Notes under the pieces: generated by a model
What the model saw: only the letters and a program-made list of their open reading frames with translations
The model's database searches: none
Told to the model about the DNA's origin: nothing
Made by a program: the position numbers and the translations under genes
Shown: in pieces, positions 34,774-43,660 of the stretch
Position numbering within the stretch: position 1 is the stretch's first letter
How the letters are laid out: each line of letters starts with the position of its first letter
Assembly: GCA_001796355.1 (NCBI GenBank)
Contig: MGMG01000088.1
Span: forward strand, 1 to 64,000
Source of the DNA: Chloroflexi bacterium GWB2_54_36
Lineage (GTDB): Bacteria; Chloroflexota; Anaerolineae; Anaerolineales; Anaerolineaceae
Length of the DNA: 64,000 nucleotides
Direction: 5' to 3'

Positions 34774-34817
34774 CTCACTCATAGAGCACCCTTCGGGTGG
34801 AGCACTCTGTGAGTGAG
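34774..34817. terminator. Long hairpin with UUCG-type loop after the transpeptidase gene
   Basis: CTCACTCA (34774-34781) pairs with TGAGTGAG (34810-34817), with an inner CACCC-TTC-GGGTG stem forming a C(UUCG)G loop. It lies 17 bases after the stop but has no T tract, so termination is only likely. Confidence 0.45.
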
Positions 34818-34930
34818 CCTGTCGACACTTCGACAAGCTCAGTGACCGCCAGCGCTCCTCTGGCTGCCCGTAGGGCACACCGCTGGCTGAGCCTGTCGAA
34901 GCCAAGGTGTACTGCCCTTCGACAAGCTCA
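34814..34930. repeat. Two GAGCCTGTCGA/TCGACAAGCTC inverted-repeat units
   Basis: TGAGCCTGTCGA and CTTCGACAAGCTCA occur as facing pairs at 34814-34841 and 34888-34930. This is a common REP-like hairpin family in GC-rich genomes. The gap 34758-34975 holds no gene. Confidence 0.6.
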
Positions 34931-34975
34931 ATCGCAGATTGTCCTGCGGACAGGGCGCGGCCTTGATTGGCAGTC

Positions 34976-36181
34976 TTAAACCTCTGTTTCTTCCAGATCA
35001 ACAAATTCCGAGAATACCTGATTGCCTAGCAGCCAGCCGCGCCGGGTCAGCCGCAGGATATCATGATTGCTGCCAGCCCATTCCAGCAGGCTCACCTCTT
35101 GCAGATGCGCAATCTGGTGGGGAAAAGCCTGTTCCAGGCTGGCTCCAAACCTCTGCTGAAAGGTTTGGTTGGAAACTCCTTCGTCCAGCAAGCGCAGCCC
35201 GACCATCAGGTGTTCCTGCATCGCCGTCCAGCGGTCAATGGGCAATGCCGACTCGACCGCAGTTCCAGCAGGAAAATCGGCTGCCCGGCCGGTGTTCATA
35301 TTCTGGATGTACGCCCGCACGCCGCGCAGATTGGCTGTGCGCACCCCGTTGACATAACCGTGTGCGCCGGCGCCCAGACCCAGGTACGGCAGGTTGCGCC
35401 AGTATTGCAGATTATGTCGGCAGGCCAGCATCCCATCCCCGCTATATCGCCCCCAGTTGGAGATTTCGTAATGACCGTATCCGGCGGCTTCCAACCGCTC
35501 GCAAGCCCACTCGAACATATCTGCCGCCAGGTCATCGTCGGGCGCGCTGACCAGACCGCGCTCCAGCCAGTGCCGGAAAGGCGTACCGTGCTCGATCGAG
35601 AGTGCGTACAGCGAAAAATGCTCTGGCTGCAGGTCCATCGCTGTTTTCAATGTCGCTTGCCAGCGTTCGAGCGGCTGAGCGGGCAGCCCATAGATCAGGT
35701 CGAGATTCAGGTTATCAAAACCTGACCTGCGCGCCCACTCCACCGCGCGAATGACGTCCAGCGTATCGTGCTGGCGTTCCAGCAGCATCAAATCCACAGC
35801 ATTGGCCGATTGCATCCCCAGGCTGATTCGATTGAATCCCGCCTGGCGCAGCGCACTCAACGAGTCAAGCGTTACTGTGCCGGGGTTCGCCTCCAGCGTG
35901 ATTTCGGCGTCGGGCAGCACATCAAAGTATTTTCTGCAAGTTTCCAGCAGCGCAGCCAGTTCACCTGCCGGGATCAGGGATGGCGTCCCGCCGCCCAGGA
36001 AGATGGTATGTGTCTGCAAACGTACTCCGGCAGCCTGACCGGCCCAGGCGGCTTCACGCCGCAAGGCAGCCATATATTCAGAGATTAATCCGTCCAGGCC
36101 AGCATAAGTGTTAAAATCGCAATAACTGCAGCGGTGGCGGCAAAACGGAATGTGGAAATACAGGCTGGTCGGTTCGGACAT
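34976..36181 (-). CDS. hemW: HemW-like radical SAM haem chaperone
   Basis: 401 residues. The start LYFHIPFCRHRCSYCDFNTYAG holds the radical SAM cluster motif (CxxxCxYCDF), followed by HTIFLGGGTPSLIP, LEANPGTV and RISLGMQSA, and the HemN C-terminal-like domain (WARRSGFDNLNLDLIYGLP, LGLGAGAHGY). These cytosolic proteins were once annotated as oxygen-independent coproporphyrinogen oxidases; the CxxxCxYC without a fourth Cys fits the HemW haem-insertion group. Single gene, divergent from the LysM gene. Confidence 0.85.
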   Translation of the reverse strand: MSEPTSLYFHIPFCRHRCSYCDFNTYAGLDGLISEYMAALRREAAWAGQAAGVRLQTHTIFLGGGTPSLIPAGELAALLETCRKYFDVLPDAEITLEANPGTVTLDSLSALRQAGFNRISLGMQSANAVDLMLLERQHDTLDVIRAVEWARRSGFDNLNLDLIYGLPAQPLERWQATLKTAMDLQPEHFSLYALSIEHGTPFRHWLERGLVSAPDDDLAADMFEWACERLEAAGYGHYEISNWGRYSGDGMLACRHNLQYWRNLPYLGLGAGAHGYVNGVRTANLRGVRAYIQNMNTGRAADFPAGTAVESALPIDRWTAMQEHLMVGLRLLDEGVSNQTFQQRFGASLEQAFPHQIAHLQEVSLLEWAGSNHDILRLTRRGWLLGNQVFSEFVDLEETEV

Positions 36182-36248
36182 GTCCGTAGCATATCACAAA
36201 CCAGACCGGGGGGCAAAAACCAGCAAATCTCTTGACGATTTTCGAGTA

Positions 36249-36257
36249 TGTTATAAT
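36249..36257 (+). promoter_or_regulatory. Extended -10 promoter of the LysM gene
   Basis: TGTTATAAT. A TTGACG lies 14 bases upstream, too close for a normal -35. The leader contains a small CCGGGG-GTAGTA-CCCCGG hairpin. Confidence 0.55.
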
Positions 36258-36301
36258 TTGCGCGCCGGGGGTAGTACCCCGGTTCACTATTGATCAAGCC
36301 T

Positions 36302-37465
36302 ATGAGCCCAGAAGATACCTCACAAAAAACCAAAACTTGTCCTACCTGTGGCACTCGCTTAGCCGAAAACGCCACCCGTTGTCTGGTCTGCGGACGCTCC
36401 TTCACGGTCGGGGAAAGTAAAGAAAAAAAACCGGCTGCCGCTGCCTCGGTACATAGCCCCAAACTACCCGAAGTCACCCTCTCGCTGCCCATCGCGATTG
36501 GCTTGATTCTGCTGATCCTGGCGATCGGCGCCGGGACGGTTTTTGGCGTGCTACGCGGCACCGGCCAGGTGATCGAACCTACTGTGACCGTTACCTTAAC
36601 CCAGACGCCAACCGTCACCATGACACCGACGGCTACCTCAACCCCCACCATCGAAGCCACCTGGACGCCGCTGCCCCCTGTTGAAATTACCGTTGCCCTC
36701 AACGATAACTGCATCGTCCTTGCGTCGCGCTACAATGTATCGGTCAACAGCATCATCACGATGAACAACCTGTCGGCTGCCTGCGACACGCTTTCGCTTG
36801 GCCAAAAACTGCTGATCCCGCAGCCAACGCCAACCGCGTCACCGGCGCCCACCCAAACGTTGAGCGCTGCCGATGCCACCGATACCGCCTGCCAAAAAGT
36901 TGAATACATGGTGCTGCCCAATGATACGTTGTTCGCAATCGCGAGTGCCTACAACGTCTCCATGGAGGCAATCCAAAATTACAACGGGCTGGCATCAGAT
37001 GTCGTGTACGAAGGGATGCCGTTGATTATTCCGTTGTGCGAACGCCTGCCAACCGCCGGTCCAACCCCCACCCCCACCAACCCGCCGCCCTATGCTGCAC
37101 CTAACCTGCTACTGCCGGCTGACGGGGCAATCTTCACCGCAGCCAATGACAGCATAACCCTGCAATGGGCAGCAGTCGGAACGCTGCGCCAGAATGAAGC
37201 CTACGCTGTGACGGTGGAAGATATCACCGAAGGCAAGGGGCGCAAGCTGACCGAATATGTCTCGGACACCAAATTCATACTCCCGGCGACCTTCCGCCCC
37301 AGCGACTCCATGCCGCACGTGCTCAAGTGGTTCGTGGTACCTGTGCGCCAAATTGGCTCCGCCATCGACGGCAAACCGATTTACGAACCGTCAGGCGCTT
37401 CCAGCGCTGCCCGAGCATTTGTCTGGTGGAGCACTGGCGGGGCAGCCACCACCCCGACCCCGTAA
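36302..37465 (+). CDS. Membrane-anchored double-LysM protein with zinc-ribbon start
   Basis: 387 residues from the ATG at 36302. The cytosolic N-terminus has a zinc ribbon (CPTCGTRL, CLVCGRSF), then a membrane helix (about 65-88, IAIGLILLILAIGAGTVFGV), a Thr/Pro linker, and two LysM domains (CIVLASRYNVSVNSIITMNN and MVLPNDTLFAIASAYNVSM) separated by another Pro/Thr linker. A C-terminal beta domain follows (LLLPADGAIFTAANDSITLQW). LysM domains bind glycan chains, so the outer part probably attaches to the cell surface. The intracellular ribbon is an odd combination that could connect the wall to a cytosolic partner. A terminator follows. Confidence 0.8.
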   Translation: MSPEDTSQKTKTCPTCGTRLAENATRCLVCGRSFTVGESKEKKPAAAASVHSPKLPEVTLSLPIAIGLILLILAIGAGTVFGVLRGTGQVIEPTVTVTLTQTPTVTMTPTATSTPTIEATWTPLPPVEITVALNDNCIVLASRYNVSVNSIITMNNLSAACDTLSLGQKLLIPQPTPTASPAPTQTLSAADATDTACQKVEYMVLPNDTLFAIASAYNVSMEAIQNYNGLASDVVYEGMPLIIPLCERLPTAGPTPTPTNPPPYAAPNLLLPADGAIFTAANDSITLQWAAVGTLRQNEAYAVTVEDITEGKGRKLTEYVSDTKFILPATFRPSDSMPHVLKWFVVPVRQIGSAIDGKPIYEPSGASSAARAFVWWSTGGAATTPTP

Positions 37466-37481
37466 ACAGGTATAAACAACC

Positions 37482-37512
37482 AAAATGCCGCTCAAAAGAG
37501 CGGCATTTTATA
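37482..37512. terminator. Intrinsic terminator between LysM gene and trxB
   Basis: Perfect 12-bp stem AAAATGCCGCTC with its complement around AAAA. The stem ends in T's on both strands, so it can act in both directions. Confidence 0.85.
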
Positions 37513-37531
37513 TCTGAAATAACGCTCAGCT

Positions 37532-38521
37532 TTATTTCTCGGCAACAGCCTGTTCAAGGCTGTGCTCTTCCATGAAACGCCCGGCCTGAATGGCTGCGGC
37601 TGCGCCCATTCCTGCCGACGTGACCACCTGGCGGTAATGCGAGTCCATCACCTCGCCGGCTGCGTACACTCCGGGGATGTTGGTGGTCATGGTCAAGTCG
37701 GTCTTGATATAACCCTTGTCGTCCATTTCCAACTGCCCTTTGAAAAGCTGAGTGTTGGGCGTGTGTCCGACGAAAATGAAGACGCCGTCAGCCGCAAAGG
37801 TGGATTTCTCGCCGGTTACCATGTTGCGGAGTTTCAATCCCTCCACGCCATTCTCGCCAATAATTTCTTCCGCAACCGTGTTCCAGACGAAGCTGATCTT
37901 CGGATTCTCCTTTGCCCGGCGCTGCAAAATCGCGCCTGCGCGTAATTCATCCCGGCGGTGGATGATGGTCACCGAAGACGCATAGCGCGTTAAGAATAAA
38001 GCCTCTTCCAGCGCGCTGTCGCCGCCGCCAATAACGGCCAATTTTTTCTCTTTGAAGAACCAACCGTCGCAGGTGGCACAATAGGACACCCCGCGCCCGA
38101 TTAGCGTGTTTTCACCCGGAATGTTCAGGTGGTTGGGGGCAGCTCCTGTGGAGATGATTACCGTCTCCGCCAGAATTGTCTTTCCGTAAGTCTTCACAGC
38201 AAATGGCCGGCGGCTAAAATCGACTTCAGTTGCCATGTCGTATTCAAATCGGGCGCCAAAGCGCTCCGCCTGTTTCTTGAATAATTCACCCAGTTCCGCT
38301 CCGCCAACCCCATCCGGGAAGCCCGGATAATTTTCGATGGTAAACGTCAGCGAAGCCTGCCCACCCAACTCAGTACCAATTAACACCAGCGGGTTCAACT
38401 CCGCGCGTGCAGCGTACAGCGCTGCAGACATTCCCGCCGGACCAGCCCCCAGTACCAGCACTTTTTCAACTTTTTTCTCAGCATCAGCCTGCGGCGATGA
38501 TAAATTTAACTGTAATTCCAT
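37532..38521 (-). CDS. trxB: Thioredoxin reductase
   Basis: 329 residues. FAD-binding VLVLGAGPAGMSAALYAARA, redox-active CATCDGWFF, NADPH-binding VIGGGDSALEEALFLT and the closing VYAAGEVMDSHYRQV are all present. The GEVMD string differs from the usual GD(V/C)xD at the FAD site. The protein reduces thioredoxin with NADPH in the cytosol. TGGAGA precedes the ATG. Confidence 0.9.
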   Translation of the reverse strand: MELQLNLSSPQADAEKKVEKVLVLGAGPAGMSAALYAARAELNPLVLIGTELGGQASLTFTIENYPGFPDGVGGAELGELFKKQAERFGARFEYDMATEVDFSRRPFAVKTYGKTILAETVIISTGAAPNHLNIPGENTLIGRGVSYCATCDGWFFKEKKLAVIGGGDSALEEALFLTRYASSVTIIHRRDELRAGAILQRRAKENPKISFVWNTVAEEIIGENGVEGLKLRNMVTGEKSTFAADGVFIFVGHTPNTQLFKGQLEMDDKGYIKTDLTMTTNIPGVYAAGEVMDSHYRQVVTSAGMGAAAAIQAGRFMEEHSLEQAVAEK

Positions 38522-38581
38522 GCGTGTTCTCCAGTAAATATTTTTTGGCTATTAATAAGATGCAATGCAGCCGGAAAAGTT

Positions 38582-39931
38582 TCACAATACAGCGGCTTTA
38601 TCCGCGATTTCCAACGCCTGATCGATCACGGCAAATCCTTCCGCCAGCTGCTCAGGGGTAATGATCAATGGCGGCAGCAGCAGAATGGTGTGCCAGTGGA
38701 TGGACAAGAACACGCCATGATCGAGCAGGTATTTTTTGACCGCTGTCATGGTGGCGTTGGTTTCATTCCAGGGGGAGAGCGGCTCGCGGGTTGCTTTATT
38801 TTTGACCAGCTCGATGATGCCAAAAAGCCCAATCGAGCGCACCTCGCCGACCGAAGGATGCCGGTCGACAAGTTCCGCCAGCATATCCGCCATCACTTTC
38901 CCGCTCTCGCGTGCTTTTTCCATCAAGCGGTCAGTCTGCATGACGCGAATATTGGCAATCGCGGCTGCCAGCGACACCGGATGTGCATTGAAGGTCAGCC
39001 CACCTTCATAGATCCGGTCGTCGAACGCAGCCGCTATTTCAGGTTTCATTGCCACGCAGCCCAGCGGTGCATAAGCAGACGTTAATCCTTTCGCCATGGT
39101 GATCATATCCGGCACCACGTTCCAGTGATTGACGGCAAACCATTCGCCAGTGCGTCCAAAGCCGCTCATCACCTCGTCGCTGATCATGACGATCCCGTAA
39201 CGATCGCAGATCGCACGCACGCCCTGCAGGTAACCTTCCGGCGGGATAATAACGCCGTTGGTGCCAGTCACTGTCTCCATCAAAATGGCAGCAATGGTAT
39301 TTGGATTCTCGTATTGGATGATCTCGTCCAGGTGATTAAGATAATCGCGCGCAAATTCCGCTTCGCTGATTTCTGGTTTGCCCCGGTGAAAGGTTGACCG
39401 GTAGCTGTAGGGGTCCAGGAAGTGCACCACGCCGGGCATCAGATCCGGTTCCCAGGCTGTGCGGCGCGGGTCACCGGTCAGCGCCATCGCCCCGGCGGTT
39501 GCACCGTGGTAGCTGCGGTAGCGCGTCAAAATTTTGTGCCGGCCGGTGTAACCCCGCGCCAGTTTGACTGCATTCTCGTTGGCGCCCGCTCCGCCTAATG
39601 TGTAAAGGAACTTGCTCAAGCCTGGAGGGGTTATCTCAGCCAGCAGCTGTCCCAGTTCAGCCCGGGCGCGGGTTGCCATGCCGGGAGCGGCGAAAGGCAG
39701 TTCACGCAACTGCTGCGCCATCGCCTCGATCACCCGTTCGTCGCCGTGCCCGATGTTGACGCACATCGTCATGGAATTGAAATCTAGGTAGCGTTTGCCG
39801 TTGGCGTCCCAAAAATAAACGCCCTTGGCGCGGGTTACCGGGATGGGACTGACCTTGCCCTGGGCAGACCAGGTCCAAAAGCTATATTCTAGCGAGAGCG
39901 GTAATATTTCGTTGTCTTGGATGGGAGACAT
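38582..39931 (-). CDS. Class III PLP aminotransferase (omega-transaminase type)
   Basis: 449 residues from ATG 39931, chosen because GAGG lies just upstream and family starts (SFWTWSAQGK...PI) align there; the track adds 17 residues. Strings include VYFWDANGKRYLDFNSM, LGGAGANENAVKLARGYTG, MISDEVMSGFGRTGEWFA and the PLP lysine in ITMAKGLTSAYAPLG. It belongs to the broad acetylornithine/beta-alanine-pyruvate aminotransferase group; the substrate is unassigned. It ends 60 bases upstream of trxB's start on the same strand. Confidence 0.85.
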   Translation of the reverse strand: MSPIQDNEILPLSLEYSFWTWSAQGKVSPIPVTRAKGVYFWDANGKRYLDFNSMTMCVNIGHGDERVIEAMAQQLRELPFAAPGMATRARAELGQLLAEITPPGLSKFLYTLGGAGANENAVKLARGYTGRHKILTRYRSYHGATAGAMALTGDPRRTAWEPDLMPGVVHFLDPYSYRSTFHRGKPEISEAEFARDYLNHLDEIIQYENPNTIAAILMETVTGTNGVIIPPEGYLQGVRAICDRYGIVMISDEVMSGFGRTGEWFAVNHWNVVPDMITMAKGLTSAYAPLGCVAMKPEIAAAFDDRIYEGGLTFNAHPVSLAAAIANIRVMQTDRLMEKARESGKVMADMLAELVDRHPSVGEVRSIGLFGIIELVKNKATREPLSPWNETNATMTAVKKYLLDHGVFLSIHWHTILLLPPLIITPEQLAEGFAVIDQALEIADKAAVL

Positions 39932-40026
39932 AAATCCTCGGAGAGAGCGTCCATTTCGAAAGCTTAATTGGAATCCTATCATAAAACCTTTCGTATGACT
40001 TGTTTCTTAAGGCAGAAGGATGCCTG

Positions 40027-40035
40027 TGCTATAAT
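40027..40035 (+). promoter_or_regulatory. Extended -10 promoter of the DUF309-fabL pair
   Basis: TGCTATAAT, 27 bases before the ATG at 40063. It rules out the track start at 40000. Confidence 0.6.
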
Positions 40036-40062
40036 CGCCGCATCCTAGAATGCAGGAAACTT

Positions 40063-40509
40063 ATGCCATCATTCCGGCAGAACTCATTTACTGGTAATAG
40101 CAAGGCGCATTGCGTTGCCTGTGACCACGGCGTTTTCCATCCCCAGGCTTTAATTGGGTTGAACCTCTTCAATGCTGGAGAATATTTCGAGGCTCATGAA
40201 GCGCTCGAACTCGCCTGGCGTGAAGACAACAGTACCATCCGCGATTTGTACCGCGGAATTTTGCAGGTGGCAGTCATGTACCACCATATCCTCCAGCAAA
40301 ACTTTCGCGGGGCGGTCAAGGTGTACCACCGCTGCATGCCCTGGTTGGAGCCTTTTCCCGCCTATTGCCGCGGCGTGGACGTTGGCAGTTTGCGCCATAA
40401 CTGCCAGGAAGTGTATGACGAACTTGCCCGGCTCGGACCGAATGGTATCACCCGATTTGATCGGTCGTACCTGCGCCCGATCCGCTTTTCACCTCCGGTA
40501 GAGGGTTAA
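40063..40509 (+). CDS. DUF309 family protein
   Basis: 148 residues from the ATG at 40063, which has AGGAAA six to seven bases upstream and follows the promoter. The DUF309 core GLNLFNAGEYFEAHEALELAW, then RDLYRGILQVAVMYHH, is clear; members are small helical proteins of unknown function. A Cys pair precedes the core (HCVACDH). It ends five bases before fabL, so the two are co-transcribed. Confidence 0.8.
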   Translation: MPSFRQNSFTGNSKAHCVACDHGVFHPQALIGLNLFNAGEYFEAHEALELAWREDNSTIRDLYRGILQVAVMYHHILQQNFRGAVKVYHRCMPWLEPFPAYCRGVDVGSLRHNCQEVYDELARLGPNGITRFDRSYLRPIRFSPPVEG

Positions 40510-40514
40510 ACGCC

Positions 40515-41294
40515 TTGACTCATCCCTTACCCCTTCTTGGCAAAGTTGCCTTGATCACTGGCGGCGGGCGCGGCATTGGGAAAGCCATCTCGCTGCGCTT
40601 GGCGCAGCAGGGTGCGGATATTGTCATTAATTATGTGCGCAACCAAACCCCGGCTGAGGAAACCGCCGAAGCTGCCCGATCGATGGGACGCCGGGCGTTA
40701 ACATTTCGGGCCAACGTTGGCAAACTTGAAGATATTCAGCGCCTGTTTGCTCAAATAGAAGCTGAATTGGGCGGCTTGGACATTTTTATCAGCAACGCCG
40801 CCTCAGGTTTCAACCGCCCCGCCATGCTGCAAAAAGAAACCGGCTGGGACCACACCTTGAACGTCAATGCGCGCGCGCTGCTATTTGCAGCCCAATGCGC
40901 TGTTCCACTGATGAAGGCCCGCGGTGGAGGCAGCATCGTTGCGATCACCAGCCTGGGTTCGCAACGCGTCCTGCCCGATTACGTGGCTGTCGGCGCGTCC
41001 AAAGCCGCGCTGGAAGCCTTGGTGCGCTATCTGGCAGTCGAACTGGCGCCGGAAAAAATAGTGGTGAACGCTGTCTCGCCGTCGATCGTCGAGACAGATG
41101 CCCTCAAACATTTCGCCTCGCTCTCCGACCCTGATGTGCTCACGCGAGCCGTGGCCAACACGCCCGCTGGCCGGCTGGTACAGCCCGAGGATGTGGCTGG
41201 GGTGGTCGCCTTTCTTTGTTCACCCGACGCCGCGATGATCCGCGGTCAGGTTATCGTGGTGGACGGCGGTTTGACGCTTTTGACGCGCGGCTAA
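40515..41294 (+). CDS. fabL: Enoyl-[ACP] reductase III (FabL-like SDR)
   Basis: 259 residues, TTG start. Rossmann NADPH motif LITGGGRGIGKAI. The catalytic stretch is SLGSQRVLPDYVAVGASKAALEALVRYLAVELAP with a Tyr-x6-Lys spacing, which is the enoyl-reductase form and not the Tyr-x3-Lys of FabG. SNAASGFNRPAM and NTPAGRLV...IRGQVIVVDGG also resemble Bacillus FabL from memory. It would reduce enoyl-ACP in fatty-acid elongation. Second gene after the DUF309 gene. Confidence 0.8.
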   Translation: MTHPLPLLGKVALITGGGRGIGKAISLRLAQQGADIVINYVRNQTPAEETAEAARSMGRRALTFRANVGKLEDIQRLFAQIEAELGGLDIFISNAASGFNRPAMLQKETGWDHTLNVNARALLFAAQCAVPLMKARGGGSIVAITSLGSQRVLPDYVAVGASKAALEALVRYLAVELAPEKIVVNAVSPSIVETDALKHFASLSDPDVLTRAVANTPAGRLVQPEDVAGVVAFLCSPDAAMIRGQVIVVDGGLTLLTRG

Positions 41295-41314
41295 ACGCGT
41301 ACAATCGTTCGCGA

Positions 41315-41950
41315 TTACTGTTCGATCAGAACGGTTCGCGCCGGGGCTCCATCCGAACCGCCCAACTTGAGCGGGAGACATGCCAATTGGTATACCCCTG
41401 CCTTAATCTGGCTGAGGTCCACGCCTTCCAGAACCACAATTTTGGCCCGTAAAAGGATTTGGTGAGTCGGTTTGGACTGTTTATAGGGGGCAATGGACAG
41501 GTAATCGATGCCAACCAGTTGAATGCCCTGCTTCACCAAGAACTCAGCCCCATCCGCAGAGATACCCACGAACCCGGTTTGGAATTCTGTTTCGCCGCGC
41601 GCCCAATATTGCGAATTACGCGTTTTAAACAGCACCCGGGTGACGCCCTGGATCAAGCTGGCAGATTGGATTACTTCGGCAGTTATCAAATCGACATCGC
41701 TCCCCAGCTCGATCACCTGGACCGCGCCAAAAAGCACCTCCAGTGGCAAGGTTTCAATGGACGTGCCGTCCGCGAGAAAATGGAACGGAGCATCCACGTG
41801 CGTCCCGGTGTGCACGCCTATCGACATGCGGGAGACATTGGCGTTCGCGCCATCCTCGATTTTTTCCACCCGTTCCAAATCAACTTTAGGATCGCCAGGC
41901 CAGGTGGGAAGTTTTGGTGTTACGGTAAGTGAAATATCATGAATCCTCAT
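41315..41950 (-). CDS. Cyclase/kynurenine formamidase-like metal hydrolase
   Basis: 211 residues. The metal-binding signature HTGTHVDAPFHFL and start IHDISLTVTPKLPTWPGDP are typical of the cyclase (PF04199) family, with VGIDYLSIAP near the C-terminal part. Members include arylformamidase (KynB) and metal-dependent hydrolases. No tryptophan-degradation genes are nearby, so the substrate is open. It ends convergently 20 bases from fabL and lies 22 bases after the CapA genes on the same strand. Confidence 0.85.
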   Translation of the reverse strand: MRIHDISLTVTPKLPTWPGDPKVDLERVEKIEDGANANVSRMSIGVHTGTHVDAPFHFLADGTSIETLPLEVLFGAVQVIELGSDVDLITAEVIQSASLIQGVTRVLFKTRNSQYWARGETEFQTGFVGISADGAEFLVKQGIQLVGIDYLSIAPYKQSKPTHQILLRAKIVVLEGVDLSQIKAGVYQLACLPLKLGGSDGAPARTVLIEQ

Positions 41951-41972
41951 GTCTGGTCCTCCTCGGGAAACC

Positions 41973-43658
41973 TTATGGCACGTCGCCCCAGCGGGTGACT
42001 GCGAAAATCTCGGTCAAAAAATCATAGCGTTCCGCAGCAGTCATAGGCCGCGGGCGGGCGTAATCTTCCAGCATGGCGGTGAGGATTTCGGTAGAGATAT
42101 GTCGATTATTATAAAACACATAGCGGTCGATGAACTCTTTTCGGGTTGCATCCGGGATCAGGCCGCCCCTGTGCATCTGATCGAAGAACAGGTTACCCAG
42201 GCCGTAGTGAATAAAACTGCCCTGGTAGAACTCCATCGCCATGGGATGATGCGCCTGGCTTCCGCTGACAATCACTGCGCCGGCATCCGCCATGGAGCGG
42301 AAGTCGCGCTCCTCGAACGGCTCGACATAATGCCGGTAGGCCTCGAAATACTGGAACGTGGCGATTACCTGGTAGCCTTCAGCGGTCAATTGGCGAATGC
42401 GCTCCCACATCCATGGGTAATCGCAATTCGCTACCCCGGATTGCGTTTCGGTCGCCCAGATGAACTCCGGTCCGGCCGGGTTGCAACCAATGAACGCCAG
42501 TTTATTGCCGTTATGCTCGATTGTGACGGCCTCGCGTGCCTGGAAAACGTCCTCGCCGGCGGCATAATATGCCCAGCCGCGCTGGCGGTAGAGATTCAAC
42601 GAGTACGCCAGTGCATCGCGGCCCCAATCCACGCCGTGATTGCCGGTCAATTCGATAATATCCGTGCCGACATCATCCAGCAGTTCGATATATTCCGGTT
42701 TGCTGCAAAATATGAGCGGGCCTGGGTAGGAGACTGGATCCGGACAAACCGGCGAAAAAGACACCTCATTGCTGATATGGGTCAGGTCGGCATTGATCAA
42801 CCAATCCCGCACCGCCTCGCCCGGGTAAGTCATGCCTTTTTCTTCCATTTTGACCGCCGTGGCGCGCACCAGCGCGGTCACCCCGGTCATGATCAACACC
42901 GTCATACGGGAGGGGTCGCGGTTGGAAGTAAGTTGCGGGAATTCGCCGTCCGTGACAGCCAGCTGCAAAGCGGCTAAAGCTTCCTCTTTACCCTGCCAAC
43001 CGAAATATGCTTTCAGTGGGTAGGCAGTGGCTTGAAAATCATTGCGCACCGGCGATTGCCCGTCCAGGGCAATCACTTTCCAGCGGGGTTCGAGGGCTTC
43101 AAAAGGAACCAAAGCCAGCGCCCCCGGTGTGTCCCAGGCAGCGGCTAAGATCTCGTCGGCTGGCAATATCTGCACGTTGCTGTCAGGAGCGCCCAGGAGC
43201 GGCTCTAGAGCGCGCAACGTGGCTGATTCAAGGTAGATGACTGGGGAAGGTTCCTGCAAACCCTGCCAGGCGTCCTCAAGGTCAGCCAGGGTCATTGTAT
43301 CCAGCAGCGAGGAAAAAGGAGCTGCCAGCGCATAAATCCACTCGACGTCGTCCGCAGAATTTTGCGCCAATCCCAATTTTAGGGCGGCCTCATCCTGGGA
43401 GGCGGCAGCGGGGAGCATCCTTACTTGGTCCAGCAGCATGGTCGGCAGTGCAGGATCGGTCCACACCGTCAAACTGCGCAGTGGAATAGCGGTCGCTGTG
43501 GGTATTACTGCTTCAGTCGGTTCGACCGATTGTGTTGCGGCTATCGTTTCATTCGGCGCCAGAGTCCCTTCGACCGCTACCGTCGGTTCGACAGGCGGCT
43601 GGGAACAAGCGGTTAGCAAAAAAATGAAAATAATAACGGTGAAAATCAGTTTTCGCAT
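41973..43658 (-). CDS. CapA-family lipoprotein, copy 2
   Basis: 561 residues. Lipoprotein signal ending FLLTACSQ, a Pro/Thr-rich stretch, an N-terminal domain (about 60-270) and a C-terminal CapA domain (metallophosphoesterase-like fold): TVLIMTGVTALVRATA, HISNEVSF, VDIIELTGNHGVDWGRDAL, FIGCNPAGPEF, VSGSQAHHPMAMEF and GLGNLFFDQ. CapA proteins take part in poly-gamma-glutamate capsule systems, but many homologues stand alone. It starts two bases after the stop of a close paralogue, so the pair is one operon that arose by tandem duplication. Confidence 0.85.
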   Translation of the reverse strand: MRKLIFTVIIFIFLLTACSQPPVEPTVAVEGTLAPNETIAATQSVEPTEAVIPTATAIPLRSLTVWTDPALPTMLLDQVRMLPAAASQDEAALKLGLAQNSADDVEWIYALAAPFSSLLDTMTLADLEDAWQGLQEPSPVIYLESATLRALEPLLGAPDSNVQILPADEILAAAWDTPGALALVPFEALEPRWKVIALDGQSPVRNDFQATAYPLKAYFGWQGKEEALAALQLAVTDGEFPQLTSNRDPSRMTVLIMTGVTALVRATAVKMEEKGMTYPGEAVRDWLINADLTHISNEVSFSPVCPDPVSYPGPLIFCSKPEYIELLDDVGTDIIELTGNHGVDWGRDALAYSLNLYRQRGWAYYAAGEDVFQAREAVTIEHNGNKLAFIGCNPAGPEFIWATETQSGVANCDYPWMWERIRQLTAEGYQVIATFQYFEAYRHYVEPFEERDFRSMADAGAVIVSGSQAHHPMAMEFYQGSFIHYGLGNLFFDQMHRGGLIPDATRKEFIDRYVFYNNRHISTEILTAMLEDYARPRPMTAAERYDFLTEIFAVTRWGDVP

Positions 43659-43660
43659 CG

